DNA of 40,971 nt from Acidobacteriota bacterium (GTDB lineage Bacteria; Acidobacteriota; UBA6911; RPQK01; JADFOI01). The notes beneath the pieces are model-generated. The model worked only from the letters and a program-made list of their open reading frames with translations. It ran no database searches and had not been told where the DNA came from. The translations under genes were made by a program, and so were the position numbers. Shown here one piece after another: positions 33,969 to 40,971 of the stretch (position 1 is the first letter of the stretch; the number at the start of each line of letters is the position of its first letter). The stretch is taken from the NCBI GenBank assembly GCA_022562935.1, contig JADFOI010000014.1, positions 1-40,971 on the forward strand, in the 5' to 3' direction.

Positions 33969-35145
33969 AGCAGCAGCCCTAAGAGAGTTAGTTAATCGCG
34001 TTAAGTCAGGCGATAGTCTAGCTATGGACTTTGCCTCTAGAATGAAGCGGGCTAGAGAGGGCGGCTTTGGTGGGGACTTATTTCATGGCACGTCTTCAGA
34101 CTTCAAAGCTTTCAAGGAAGGCAAGCCCATCTTTATGGCCCCGGACGAAGGTCTAGCCAATACCTTTAGTCAGATGAGAAGTGGAGCGGGCACGCCTCAA
34201 ATAATGAAACTTAAGGCTAATGTGTCGAACACCTTCGACTCAACAAATATGGAACACTTAGACGCCCTAGAGGCTGAGCTAAGCAAGGCCGGGAAGTTGT
34301 TTACCGAGACTAGGTTTGGCGAGAGGGTTAACCTTGTCGAAGGCATAAGGTCAGGTGAGTTTAATATGGTTGAAGATGAGGCCGCTATAGCTGCAATGAA
34401 AAATGCAGGCTTTGATTCGTTCTTTATCAGAGAGCGACCATTTAAGGAAGCCTTTGCAGAGGCAGACAGAGTAGAAAGCCCTGTATTCCCAGATACAGAC
34501 GAAGGTAAGCGGGCAGCAATGAACTTACTGAGAAGCGAAATGGATAAGTTCCATACATTCGGTGATGGCATATCAAGGCTTAAGCCGACTATCAAGAAGT
34601 CTGGTGATGGCTTTGTGATTGGATTCCAAGGGGATACCTTCAAGAGCAGTAAGTTAAACCCGCATTCTATTAATGAGCTTAAAAGGAACTTAGCAGTCTT
34701 TGACCCGAAGAATGTGCGCTCAGTAAACGCAGCGTTCGACCCAGCCAAGAGAGAATCATCTAATCTATTAGCCGGTGTAACAGGCATAGCAGGCAGTACA
34801 GGCTTGTTAGGTGCAGGCTCACTAACATCGCCCAAAGCACAAGCCAACACCCAGAAGGCAATAGCAGAGCTAAGACGCCGGGGTTTGAGTCATTTAATAC
34901 CGACTAATGATAGAATCCAAGCAGCGACTAGACCGGGATTACAATCTATCTCTAACATGCTATTCAATATTGAAGACCCTATAGGCCGTCCGTTTGAATC
35001 AGCTAGTAATGTATTAACCAGTCTAGCATTTGGAGATAGGCCAGACCCTCTAGACGTAGGACTAGGAGCCTTAGAGGTTCTAGACCCTTCTAACCTGCCC
35101 GCGCTAGGTGCAGGTGTAATCAATACATTAGGCCGAGGACGTTAA
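33961..35145 (+). CDS. ADP-ribosyltransferase-like polyvalent phage protein
   Basis: The protein has 394 residues from a GTG. LFHGTSSDFKAF (residues 40-51) and PIFMAPDEGLANTF resemble the first two motifs of ADP-ribosyltransferase-like domains. AGFDSFFIRE and LAVFDPKNVRSVNAAFDPA are further features of the ART-like domains found in phage polyvalent proteins. The C-terminal half has glycine/alanine-rich hydrophobic stretches (GVTGIAGSTGLLGAGSL). If active it may modify host proteins after co-injection with DNA. It sits between portal and scaffold. Catalytic identity is inferred; a structural role is possible. Confidence 0.5.
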   Translation: MSKAAALRELVNRVKSGDSLAMDFASRMKRAREGGFGGDLFHGTSSDFKAFKEGKPIFMAPDEGLANTFSQMRSGAGTPQIMKLKANVSNTFDSTNMEHLDALEAELSKAGKLFTETRFGERVNLVEGIRSGEFNMVEDEAAIAAMKNAGFDSFFIRERPFKEAFAEADRVESPVFPDTDEGKRAAMNLLRSEMDKFHTFGDGISRLKPTIKKSGDGFVIGFQGDTFKSSKLNPHSINELKRNLAVFDPKNVRSVNAAFDPAKRESSNLLAGVTGIAGSTGLLGAGSLTSPKAQANTQKAIAELRRRGLSHLIPTNDRIQAATRPGLQSISNMLFNIEDPIGRPFESASNVLTSLAFGDRPDPLDVGLGALEVLDPSNLPALGAGVINTLGRGR

Positions 35146-35393
35146 TGTTTAATCTAAAGCGAGATGTTGCCAAAGGTTCCCAAGCCGTCGCTATACAGCG
35201 AGAAGTAGGCCCAATCCTTGATGAGATGCGCCAGACTGTATACAAGCAGATCGACAAGAGTAATTTCTTCCAGAAAGGAGAGAGAGAAAACTGTTATAAG
35301 ATGTTAAGGGCCATTAGTTTATTTGAGGACGTTTTACACAAGCGCATCCAGGCTAAAGCGATGGCAGATCATAAACTTAAACAAGTGGGGTAA
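35145..35393 (+). CDS. Small phage protein, unknown function
   Basis: This 82-residue helical, charged protein (MFNLKRDVAKGSQAVAIQRE..., LRAISLFEDVLHKRIQAKAMA) overlaps the preceding gene by one base. No family recognised. The place between portal and scaffold suggests a virion assembly or internal protein. Confidence 0.6.
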   Translation: MFNLKRDVAKGSQAVAIQREVGPILDEMRQTVYKQIDKSNFFQKGERENCYKMLRAISLFEDVLHKRIQAKAMADHKLKQVG

Positions 35394-35399
35394 ACGCAA

Positions 35400-36317
35400 A
35401 TGCCAACCAATTTTGGAGCAAACAGCGTGCACGCAGCAGCAGAAACTATTAGCGGATTACTTAACCCGGAGCCAGCAACGGCCAACCAGGAAGAGCAAAC
35501 CGACGTAGCACCAGAGCTACAAACCGATACTGTTACGGAAACAACAGAAACCACACCAGAAACACTAGCGCCCGAAACGCCTCCGAGCGAACCAGAAAGC
35601 CCTACTCTTTATGATGTGACATACGGCGATGAAGTTAAGAAATTGACCATCGACGAGCTAATCAGCGGGAACATGATGGAACGGGATTATAGATATAAGA
35701 CCGGGAAGTTTGGTGAACGTGAGAGGACCATAGCAGCCAATGAGGCCAAGCTAAGCCAGAACTTAACCGACCTTGACGCGGCATTGCAACAAGATGCTAC
35801 GGATTTAGGTTCAGCAGCAATGCTGGAGCTTAAAGAGGCAGATCCTAATAGTTATTGGGAAGCCTTCGAGAAGGTTAAAATACGGGCGGACACTCTCAAC
35901 AAAGCCAAAGCTGATCGAGCTGAAAGCGATAAGCACAAAGCACAGACTAACCTGGTTAGGGAGAATGAGCTCATGGTTCAAGCTATCCCTACCTGGCTAG
36001 ACAGCAACGTAATGCAAAAGGAATTCACTGAGCTTGGAGTCTACTTAAGCAGTAGAGGACAGGACATCAGTACTATTACTAATCACAAGGAAGTTGTTAA
36101 CGCTAGAAAGGCTATGCTTTACGATCGCATTATGTCTCAGGACATCGAGACGAATAGAGACAGGACACCGCCTAAGAGCACTAGCCCAACACCTTCCGCG
36201 ATTCAAGAGGTGACGACAGCCGAAACACAACGGCTTGAAACACTGAAGAAGACAGGAAGGCGGCAGGATGCTCAAGCGGTGATAAATGACATACTGAAAA
36301 GAGGGCCGATCAGTTAG
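35400..36317 (+). CDS. Probable phage scaffolding protein
   Basis: The protein has 305 residues. An acidic Thr/Pro/Glu-rich N-terminus (TETTPETLAPETPPSEPESP) is followed by a long helical, charged middle (KFGERERTIAANEAKLSQNL..., LNKAKADRAESDKHKAQTN) and a basic C-terminal helix-turn-helix-like end (TLKKTGRRQDAQAVINDILK). This layout and the location just before the capsid gene fit scaffolding proteins such as P22 gp8 (303 residues). Assignment is by length, composition and position, since such proteins diverge quickly. Confidence 0.75.
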   Translation: MPTNFGANSVHAAAETISGLLNPEPATANQEEQTDVAPELQTDTVTETTETTPETLAPETPPSEPESPTLYDVTYGDEVKKLTIDELISGNMMERDYRYKTGKFGERERTIAANEAKLSQNLTDLDAALQQDATDLGSAAMLELKEADPNSYWEAFEKVKIRADTLNKAKADRAESDKHKAQTNLVRENELMVQAIPTWLDSNVMQKEFTELGVYLSSRGQDISTITNHKEVVNARKAMLYDRIMSQDIETNRDRTPPKSTSPTPSAIQEVTTAETQRLETLKKTGRRQDAQAVINDILKRGPIS

Positions 36318-36332
36318 CCCGAGGTTATTATC

Positions 36333-37295
36333 ATGGCAATACCAACAAACACGGTCGTAACGGCCAACCAAATAGGACGCAGAGAGGATCTAGTAGAAGC
36401 AATCTATCAGATCTCCCCTGAACAAACGCCGTTCCTTAGCGCAGCAGTGCGAGTCAAGGCAACAGGTATCCTACATGAATGGCAAACAGACGCCCTAGAG
36501 GCTGCTGCCGAGAACAGAAAGATTGAAGGGGATGACGCTACGGCCAATACCTTTAACCCAACTGTCCGACTAAACAATCACACTCAGATATCCAGTAAGA
36601 CTATTTCAGTCTCTCGGACATCTCGTGCGGTTAACGCCGCCGGTCGAGCAGATGAATTTTCCTACCAGCTGAGTCAGAAAGGCAAAGAGCTCAAGCTGGA
36701 TATGGAATTTGCATTGGTTCGTGAACAGGCATCTAGCGCGGGCTCTGGCACGGTATCCCGTGCAAGTGCAGGACTTGAGTCTTGGTTAGCCAGTAACAAA
36801 ACTTCAGTTGGTACAGGTACAGCACAAACAACCCCTGGCTTTGCTAGTGGCGCTGTAGTCTCACCTACTGATAGTACTGTGACGGGCGCTTTCACTAAGG
36901 CATCCCTTGACGATGTTATCCAAAAATGCTGGTCCTCTGGTGGTAATCCCACAGAGATTATGTGTGGACCTACTCAGCGTGTAGCAATATCAGGCTTTAG
37001 CGGTATCTCTACCCTGCAGACTCCAGCTAGTCCTGATTCAGCGGTGACGTTGATGGGGGCTGTAGACTTCTATAAGTCGAACTTTGGAACTCTACGAGTG
37101 GTTCCATCCAGAGTGCAGCGGGACCGGACAGTATTGGTCTTGGATATGGATTTCGTAGCTGTAGCGATGCTGGATGATATGACCATGGAACCGTTAGGTA
37201 AGACAGGCGACTCTGACAAGACGTTGCTTGTAGCTGAATTCTGTCTAGAAATGAAGAATGAAGCCGCTAGCGGAAAAGTCACTGATTGTACGTAG
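36333..37295 (+). CDS. Major capsid protein (DUF5309/SU10-like)
   Basis: The protein has 320 residues. Features typical of the DUF5309 major capsid family are IGRREDLVEAIYQISPEQTPF, LHEWQTDALEAAAENRKIEG, ISVSRTSRAVNAAGRADEF and the C-terminal VAMLDDMTMEPLGKTGDSDK. The HK97-like fold is expected. GAGG precedes the ATG at suitable distance. An intrinsic terminator directly follows the gene, consistent with high expression. The family is found in SU10-like and other short-tailed phages, not in P22 itself, although the surrounding order resembles P22. Confidence 0.85.
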   Translation: MAIPTNTVVTANQIGRREDLVEAIYQISPEQTPFLSAAVRVKATGILHEWQTDALEAAAENRKIEGDDATANTFNPTVRLNNHTQISSKTISVSRTSRAVNAAGRADEFSYQLSQKGKELKLDMEFALVREQASSAGSGTVSRASAGLESWLASNKTSVGTGTAQTTPGFASGAVVSPTDSTVTGAFTKASLDDVIQKCWSSGGNPTEIMCGPTQRVAISGFSGISTLQTPASPDSAVTLMGAVDFYKSNFGTLRVVPSRVQRDRTVLVLDMDFVAVAMLDDMTMEPLGKTGDSDKTLLVAEFCLEMKNEAASGKVTDCT

Positions 37296-37307
37296 TAGTG
37301 AACTATA

Positions 37308-37331
37308 CCGGCCCTAACGGGTCGGGTTTTT
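37308..37331 (+). terminator. Intrinsic terminator after the capsid gene
   Basis: CCGGCCC and GGGTCGG pair (one G-U) around a TAAC loop, followed by GTTTTT. It lies 13 bases after the major capsid stop codon. Read-through would be needed for the following genes unless an undetected promoter exists. Confidence 0.8.
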
Positions 37332-37347
37332 ACGAATAGGTTTGGTT

Positions 37348-37674
37348 ATGAAGAAACTATTATCACATGATGCCTTCACAGGTGTATCCACGTATCACGA
37401 GTATGATCACTCATCAGAGACGACATACATTGAAGACGTACAGGACGCCGAGCCTATCCTTAAATACTGCAAGAATCTAAGGAGCGATAAAGAACGCAAA
37501 CGGAAGATGTTGAAAGGTGACAACATGTATCACTATGCAACCGTACCCGTAACCGTTATCCATGAGTGGCTATTGAAATATGGGGTTGATGCTCATAATC
37601 CAGCACACACAGCCAAGTGTGATAAGTTGTTGTCCGGGCCTTACAAGTACCTACTCACAGTAGATAGAATATGA
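37348..37674 (+). CDS. Phage protein of unknown function
   Basis: The protein has 108 residues from ATG 37,348, just after the terminator (a TTG two codons earlier is less likely). Sequence features: MKKLLSHDAFTGVSTYHEYD, a charged KNLRSDKERKRKMLKG, then VTVIHEWLLKYGVDAHNPAH and YKYLLTVDRI. No family recognised, but position and size suggest a neck or head accessory protein. The stop overlaps the next ATG by four bases. Confidence 0.65.
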   Translation: MKKLLSHDAFTGVSTYHEYDHSSETTYIEDVQDAEPILKYCKNLRSDKERKRKMLKGDNMYHYATVPVTVIHEWLLKYGVDAHNPAHTAKCDKLLSGPYKYLLTVDRI

Positions 37675-39047
37675 ATTCTGAAGATAAGCTAACAATCGCA
37701 AAGTCAATCGTCAACACTGAGCCTGATGAAGCGCTTAGGCTCTGCAGTGAAGTGATGACAGAGGAACCAGATTCTAAGATGGGTCATGCAGCCCTATTCA
37801 TGGCCGGTTATATCATGCTAGAGGCTGAGAGATTCGGGCTCGCTTACCATATATACAGTCGATGCGCAGAGATACGCCCTGATATGTCAAGTTGCTACCA
37901 GAATATGGCCACTAGCCTTGAATTGATTGACCCAGACAAAGCCTTAAAGCTATTCCAGAAGGCCCAGAGCCTAGACCCTAATAACCATGAATCTATGGCC
38001 AATGAGGGTTTGCTGTGGCTTAAGAAAGGAAACCCTCGCAAGTGCATCAAGCTGAACAAGAAGGCCCTATTGATGAACCCCGGCAATATGGTCTGTCAGC
38101 ACAACATAGGCTTAGCTAAGCTCATGCTTAAAGATTGGTCAGGCTGGGCAGAGTACTCAGCGACATTAGGGGTTAAAGGCAGGACTAAAGTTGATTACGG
38201 TATCCCAGAGTGGGACGGTAAGGCACCAGGCAAGCTATTGGTTTATGGTGAACAAGGCGTAGGTGACGAGATCATGTTTGTCTCTATGCTCAAGGAGCTC
38301 ATGGCAGATCATGAGATAGTCTTAGACACAGACGAAAGACTCCGCACCTTGTTTGACCGCTCTTTTGACTGCCAAGTCTATGGCACTCGGTTTCAATCTG
38401 AGTCCAATATACGACTGGATCACCCTGATTTAGATTATCAGGTCGCTATTGGTCAGCTTGGTGAGTTATTCCGCTCTAAGGGTGACTTCCCAGGCACGCA
38501 TTACCTGGTAGCTAACCCAGATCAGAAGATAATGTACAGGGCTCTATTCGATACCTTCCCCGGAAAGAAGATAGGCATAGCATGGACAGGTGGAACGCCT
38601 CAGATGGGACAGCATAAACGCTCATTCGATGTAGACGAACTGCATACTTTACTGAATAAGCCCGGAAACACCTTCATATCCTTAGAATATAACCCTATTA
38701 ACCAGGAAGATATGGACAACTTCGGGATTAAAACCTTCCCCCATGTCACCGGCAAAGGTCAGAATATAGACGAATTGGCCTCTTTAATCTCTCAATTAGA
38801 CATGGTGGTCACAGTTTGCACCACAGTTGTCTATATAGCAGGCGCTTTGGGTGTTCCTTGTTACGTCCTAGTGCCTAGTGAGCCCTCTTATCGATATCAT
38901 TCTGAGGGCTGCTTTCCCTGGTATAAGTCCGTAACCCTTGCCCGACAGAAGGAAGGCCAAGAATGGAGGTCAGTGGTCAAGGACTTAGCCGATGAGATTC
39001 TCCCGGAATTCAGTGTGGCTTTATTGGCCCAAGGGATAACATTATGA
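37671..39047 (+). CDS. TPR protein with glycosyltransferase family 9-like domain
   Basis: The protein has 458 residues. Residues ~20-160 form four or more TPR-like repeats (SCYQNMATSLELIDPDKALK, NPRKCIKLNKKALLMNPGNM). From ~175 a GT-B, heptosyltransferase-like domain follows: IPEWDGKAPGKLLVYGEQGV, GDEIMFVSML, KIGIAWTGGTPQM, SLEYNPINQED, and the nucleotide-sugar end SQLDMVVTVCTTVVYIAGAL. Bacterial homologues are thought to transfer sugars. It lies between capsid and head-tail adaptor genes and overlaps both neighbours. It may glycosylate virion or host surface components; substrate and activity are inferred. Confidence 0.75.
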   Translation: MNSEDKLTIAKSIVNTEPDEALRLCSEVMTEEPDSKMGHAALFMAGYIMLEAERFGLAYHIYSRCAEIRPDMSSCYQNMATSLELIDPDKALKLFQKAQSLDPNNHESMANEGLLWLKKGNPRKCIKLNKKALLMNPGNMVCQHNIGLAKLMLKDWSGWAEYSATLGVKGRTKVDYGIPEWDGKAPGKLLVYGEQGVGDEIMFVSMLKELMADHEIVLDTDERLRTLFDRSFDCQVYGTRFQSESNIRLDHPDLDYQVAIGQLGELFRSKGDFPGTHYLVANPDQKIMYRALFDTFPGKKIGIAWTGGTPQMGQHKRSFDVDELHTLLNKPGNTFISLEYNPINQEDMDNFGIKTFPHVTGKGQNIDELASLISQLDMVVTVCTTVVYIAGALGVPCYVLVPSEPSYRYHSEGCFPWYKSVTLARQKEGQEWRSVVKDLADEILPEFSVALLAQGITL

Positions 39048-39655
39048 GCCTCTCGAATTATGCAAATTTGAAAGCAGCGTTAAGAGATAAGTCTCACCGC
39101 AATGACATGACCGACGACCGGCTAAACGAATTCATAGATCAGGCCGAAGCTGACATATGGCAACGGCTTCGAATCAGGACTATGGACACCAGAGCAACAG
39201 CATCGAGTAATGCGACTAAGTACTTAGCATTACCTACTGACTTTATTAGGATGCGCAAACTCACAGTATCATCCGGGGGCATACTGTATGAATTAGAGTA
39301 TAGAACCCCTATGGGCATCCAGCATGATTCAGCATCAGGCATACCCCAGCAATTTACAGTCACTTCTCAGCTAGAGTTCGATCGTATTCCGTCCACTATT
39401 ACAGTAGAGATGCAATACTTTGCTAAGCTAACTGCATTAAGTGATGCAAATACAACTAATGACGTATTGACTAACTTCCCTAACATCTACTTCTATGGAG
39501 CCCTCAAGCACCTATACGCATGGACTGACGACGAAGGTCAGGAAGCCCGCTATGATGCTAAGTTTGAGCGTGAAATAGACCAGGCTAACAAACAAGATAA
39601 GCGAGATGGATACGGGCCTGCTCCTGCTATGAGACTTACGGGGACTACTCCGTGA
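39044..39655 (+). CDS. Head-tail adaptor protein (P22 gp4/SU10 adaptor-like)
   Basis: The protein has 203 residues. The N-terminal helical part (LKAALRDKSHRNDMTDDRLN, EFIDQAEADIWQRLRIRTMD) matches head-completion adaptors that attach to the portal. A beta part (YLALPTDFIRMRKLTVSSGG, YELEYRTPM) and a helical end (IYFYGALKHLYAWTDDEGQE) complete it. Genes of this type follow the coat gene in P22-like genomes. The start overlaps the previous stop by four bases and the stop overlaps the following GTG. Confidence 0.75.
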   Translation: MSLSNYANLKAALRDKSHRNDMTDDRLNEFIDQAEADIWQRLRIRTMDTRATASSNATKYLALPTDFIRMRKLTVSSGGILYELEYRTPMGIQHDSASGIPQQFTVTSQLEFDRIPSTITVEMQYFAKLTALSDANTTNDVLTNFPNIYFYGALKHLYAWTDDEGQEARYDAKFEREIDQANKQDKRDGYGPAPAMRLTGTTP

Positions 39656-40971
39656 CAGTCTTCAGAAACATACCTCTGAATGTTGTGGGTGATACTGATC
39701 AAGGTCACTCCAGGCAGCAGAATTACTCTTTATCTCAGAACTGCTACATCTATGTAAGTGGCGGTATACCTTCTATGCTAGGAACGCCGGGAACTACCCT
39801 GTTCGCAGCAGCAGCGAGCGAGGGGATTGACAGAGGCTTTCATGTTTTCAATGATGAGCTTTATCAGGTATCAGGGGCAACACTGGAGAAGGTTAACCAG
39901 GATGGCACTAGGACCGACTTAGGGACTATCCCAGGTACAGCCCGGTGTATCTTTGCTAATGATGGCACAGATATGTTCATTGTGACTGGGGGGACTATAT
40001 ATCGGTTCAATACCAGTCTTAGTACGGTAACGGATTCAAACTTTGAAAGTCCTGAAAGCATTAGCTACCTAAACAGTCAATTCATTTACGATGGGTCAGG
40101 TTCTCGCTTTATGGTGTCTGATGTAGGCGACGGCTCTAGTATCAACTCGGTTAATATTGCAGCAGCAGAATCAGACCCCGATAAGCTAAACCTTACTTAT
40201 ACCTTCGATCAATACTTATACTTGATGGGATCGAAGACGATTGAGCCTTGGTATAATTCTGGAGTAGGGAGCCCTCCTTTTGAGCGCGTTGATACTGCCA
40301 TGATCCAAAAAGGGGTGGGCAGTATATTCTCAGTTGCCAATACCGATAGTTTTCTCTACTTCTTAGGTGATGATTTAAACATATACCAGTTAAAGAGCAC
40401 TCAAGTCACTAATGTGAGTAACGCCGGTATAGCTAAAGAAATTACAGCGATGTCTAAAACGGATGACGCGATAGGATTTACCTTTAATCTTGAAGGCATG
40501 GACTTCTACTATTTAGCCTTCCCTACTGGGAACAAGTCTTTCTTATATTCAGAGACTGTAGACCAATGGTTCACAATGACTTATCTAACAGACGGTGACA
40601 GGCACTTAGCCTCAAGCTATGCCTTCGTCTATGGCAAACACTTAATAGCAGACCGCAGGAACGGCAGGGTGTTGGAATGGAGTTTAGATATTCAAGATGA
40701 AGCCGGGGAGGTGATCCAAAGACGCCGAATACTGCCTAACATTAACGGGAGCATGTTAAAGACTCCTAACACGCGCCTAATGATGAGTAGTATAGAAATA
40801 GAAATGCAGAAAGGTCTGGGCCTTGCCACAGGGCAGGGCTCAGACCCTATTCTTATGGTAGAAATGTCATTCGACGGCGGTCATACTTGGGACACAATAT
40901 ACAGCTTACGCTCTGGAGAGGGAGGCGTGTTTGACGGCAAGGTTAAGGCCGACACTATGCGCAGCTTCTAT
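39652..40971 (+). CDS. P22 gp10-like packaged DNA stabilisation protein (partial, runs off window end)
   Basis: A GTG at 39,652 overlaps the preceding stop. The frame is open to the window end (440 codons). The sequence begins MTVFRNIPLNVVGDTDQGHS and continues with beta-propeller-like repeats (GFHVFNDELYQVSG, FANDGTDMFIVTGGTIYRF, FDQYLYLMGSKTIEPWYNSG, SFLYFLGDDLNIYQL). The WYNSG and SVANTDSFLYFLGDD-type blades are characteristic of the P22 gp10 tail accessory family, which plugs the portal with gp4 and gp26. The C-terminal end is outside the window. Confidence 0.8.
   Translation, partial: MTVFRNIPLNVVGDTDQGHSRQQNYSLSQNCYIYVSGGIPSMLGTPGTTLFAAAASEGIDRGFHVFNDELYQVSGATLEKVNQDGTRTDLGTIPGTARCIFANDGTDMFIVTGGTIYRFNTSLSTVTDSNFESPESISYLNSQFIYDGSGSRFMVSDVGDGSSINSVNIAAAESDPDKLNLTYTFDQYLYLMGSKTIEPWYNSGVGSPPFERVDTAMIQKGVGSIFSVANTDSFLYFLGDDLNIYQLKSTQVTNVSNAGIAKEITAMSKTDDAIGFTFNLEGMDFYYLAFPTGNKSFLYSETVDQWFTMTYLTDGDRHLASSYAFVYGKHLIADRRNGRVLEWSLDIQDEAGEVIQRRRILPNINGSMLKTPNTRLMMSSIEIEMQKGLGLATGQGSDPILMVEMSFDGGHTWDTIYSLRSGEGGVFDGKVKADTMRSFY

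Noticed and set aside
27600-40971. An intact integrated prophage
   Set aside because: No integrase, repressor or att-like repeats are seen, and the border cuts through a phage structural gene.

Overview
The window joins two very different DNAs. Positions 1 to about 27,590 are a bacterial chromosome segment with housekeeping genes, moderately GC-rich. Positions from about 27,590 to 40,971 are tailed-phage DNA that is visibly more AT-rich, with short tightly packed genes all on the + strand. The bacterial part suggests a Gram-negative: it has SurA-type periplasmic chaperones, a heptose adenylyltransferase for LPS and Tat export. It also has a CarD regulator, CdaA (c-di-AMP synthase) and an S-box riboswitch. 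That mix, with the gene order tilS-ftsH-folP-cdaA-cdaR-glmM, fits an Acidobacteriota-like or related phylum best, but this is inference and no marker gene settles it.

Layout of the bacterial part. 1-2,962 (-): two exported amidohydrolase paralogues separated by a 430-bp repeat element (A1) that contains a second nested element (B1). 3,186-5,314 (+): class II aldolase, tatA, tatC. 19,113 down to 5,385 (-): a long run tilS, ftsH, folP, cdaA, cdaR (ybbR), glmM, rfaE2, mfd and two PpiC/SurA-type isomerases, mostly overlapping or nearly so. Element B2 lies in the ftsH leader. 19,116-21,876 (+): promoter, SAM-I riboswitch and terminator ahead of thrC-lysC. 21,928-22,510 (+): carD with a near-consensus promoter. 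Then on the - strand hemB, tRNA-Met(CAT) and hom. A second copy of element A (A2) and an empty-looking B site follow at 25,222-25,521. The last bacterial gene is a VWA/glutamine-amidotransferase-like membrane protein that breaks off at about 27,594.

Phage part. It begins inside a structural gene whose 5' end is missing. A repeat-containing fibre-like protein and six small genes follow, then TerS, TerL, portal, an ADP-ribosyltransferase-like protein, scaffold, major capsid protein (DUF5309/SU10-like), a TPR plus glycosyltransferase-family-9 protein, a head-tail adaptor and a P22 gp10-like DNA stabilisation protein that runs off the end. The order is that of P22-type short-tailed phages. No integrase, repressor or attachment repeat is visible, and a gene is cut on both sides of the junction, so a chimeric assembly or an illegitimate recombination is likelier than a normal prophage.

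The most novel-looking material is (i) the two small non-coding element families A and B, with covarying ends, conserved hairpins and a possible empty site; (ii) the glycosyltransferase and ADP-ribosyltransferase-like genes inside the phage head module; and (iii) SAM control of threonine synthase plus aspartokinase.
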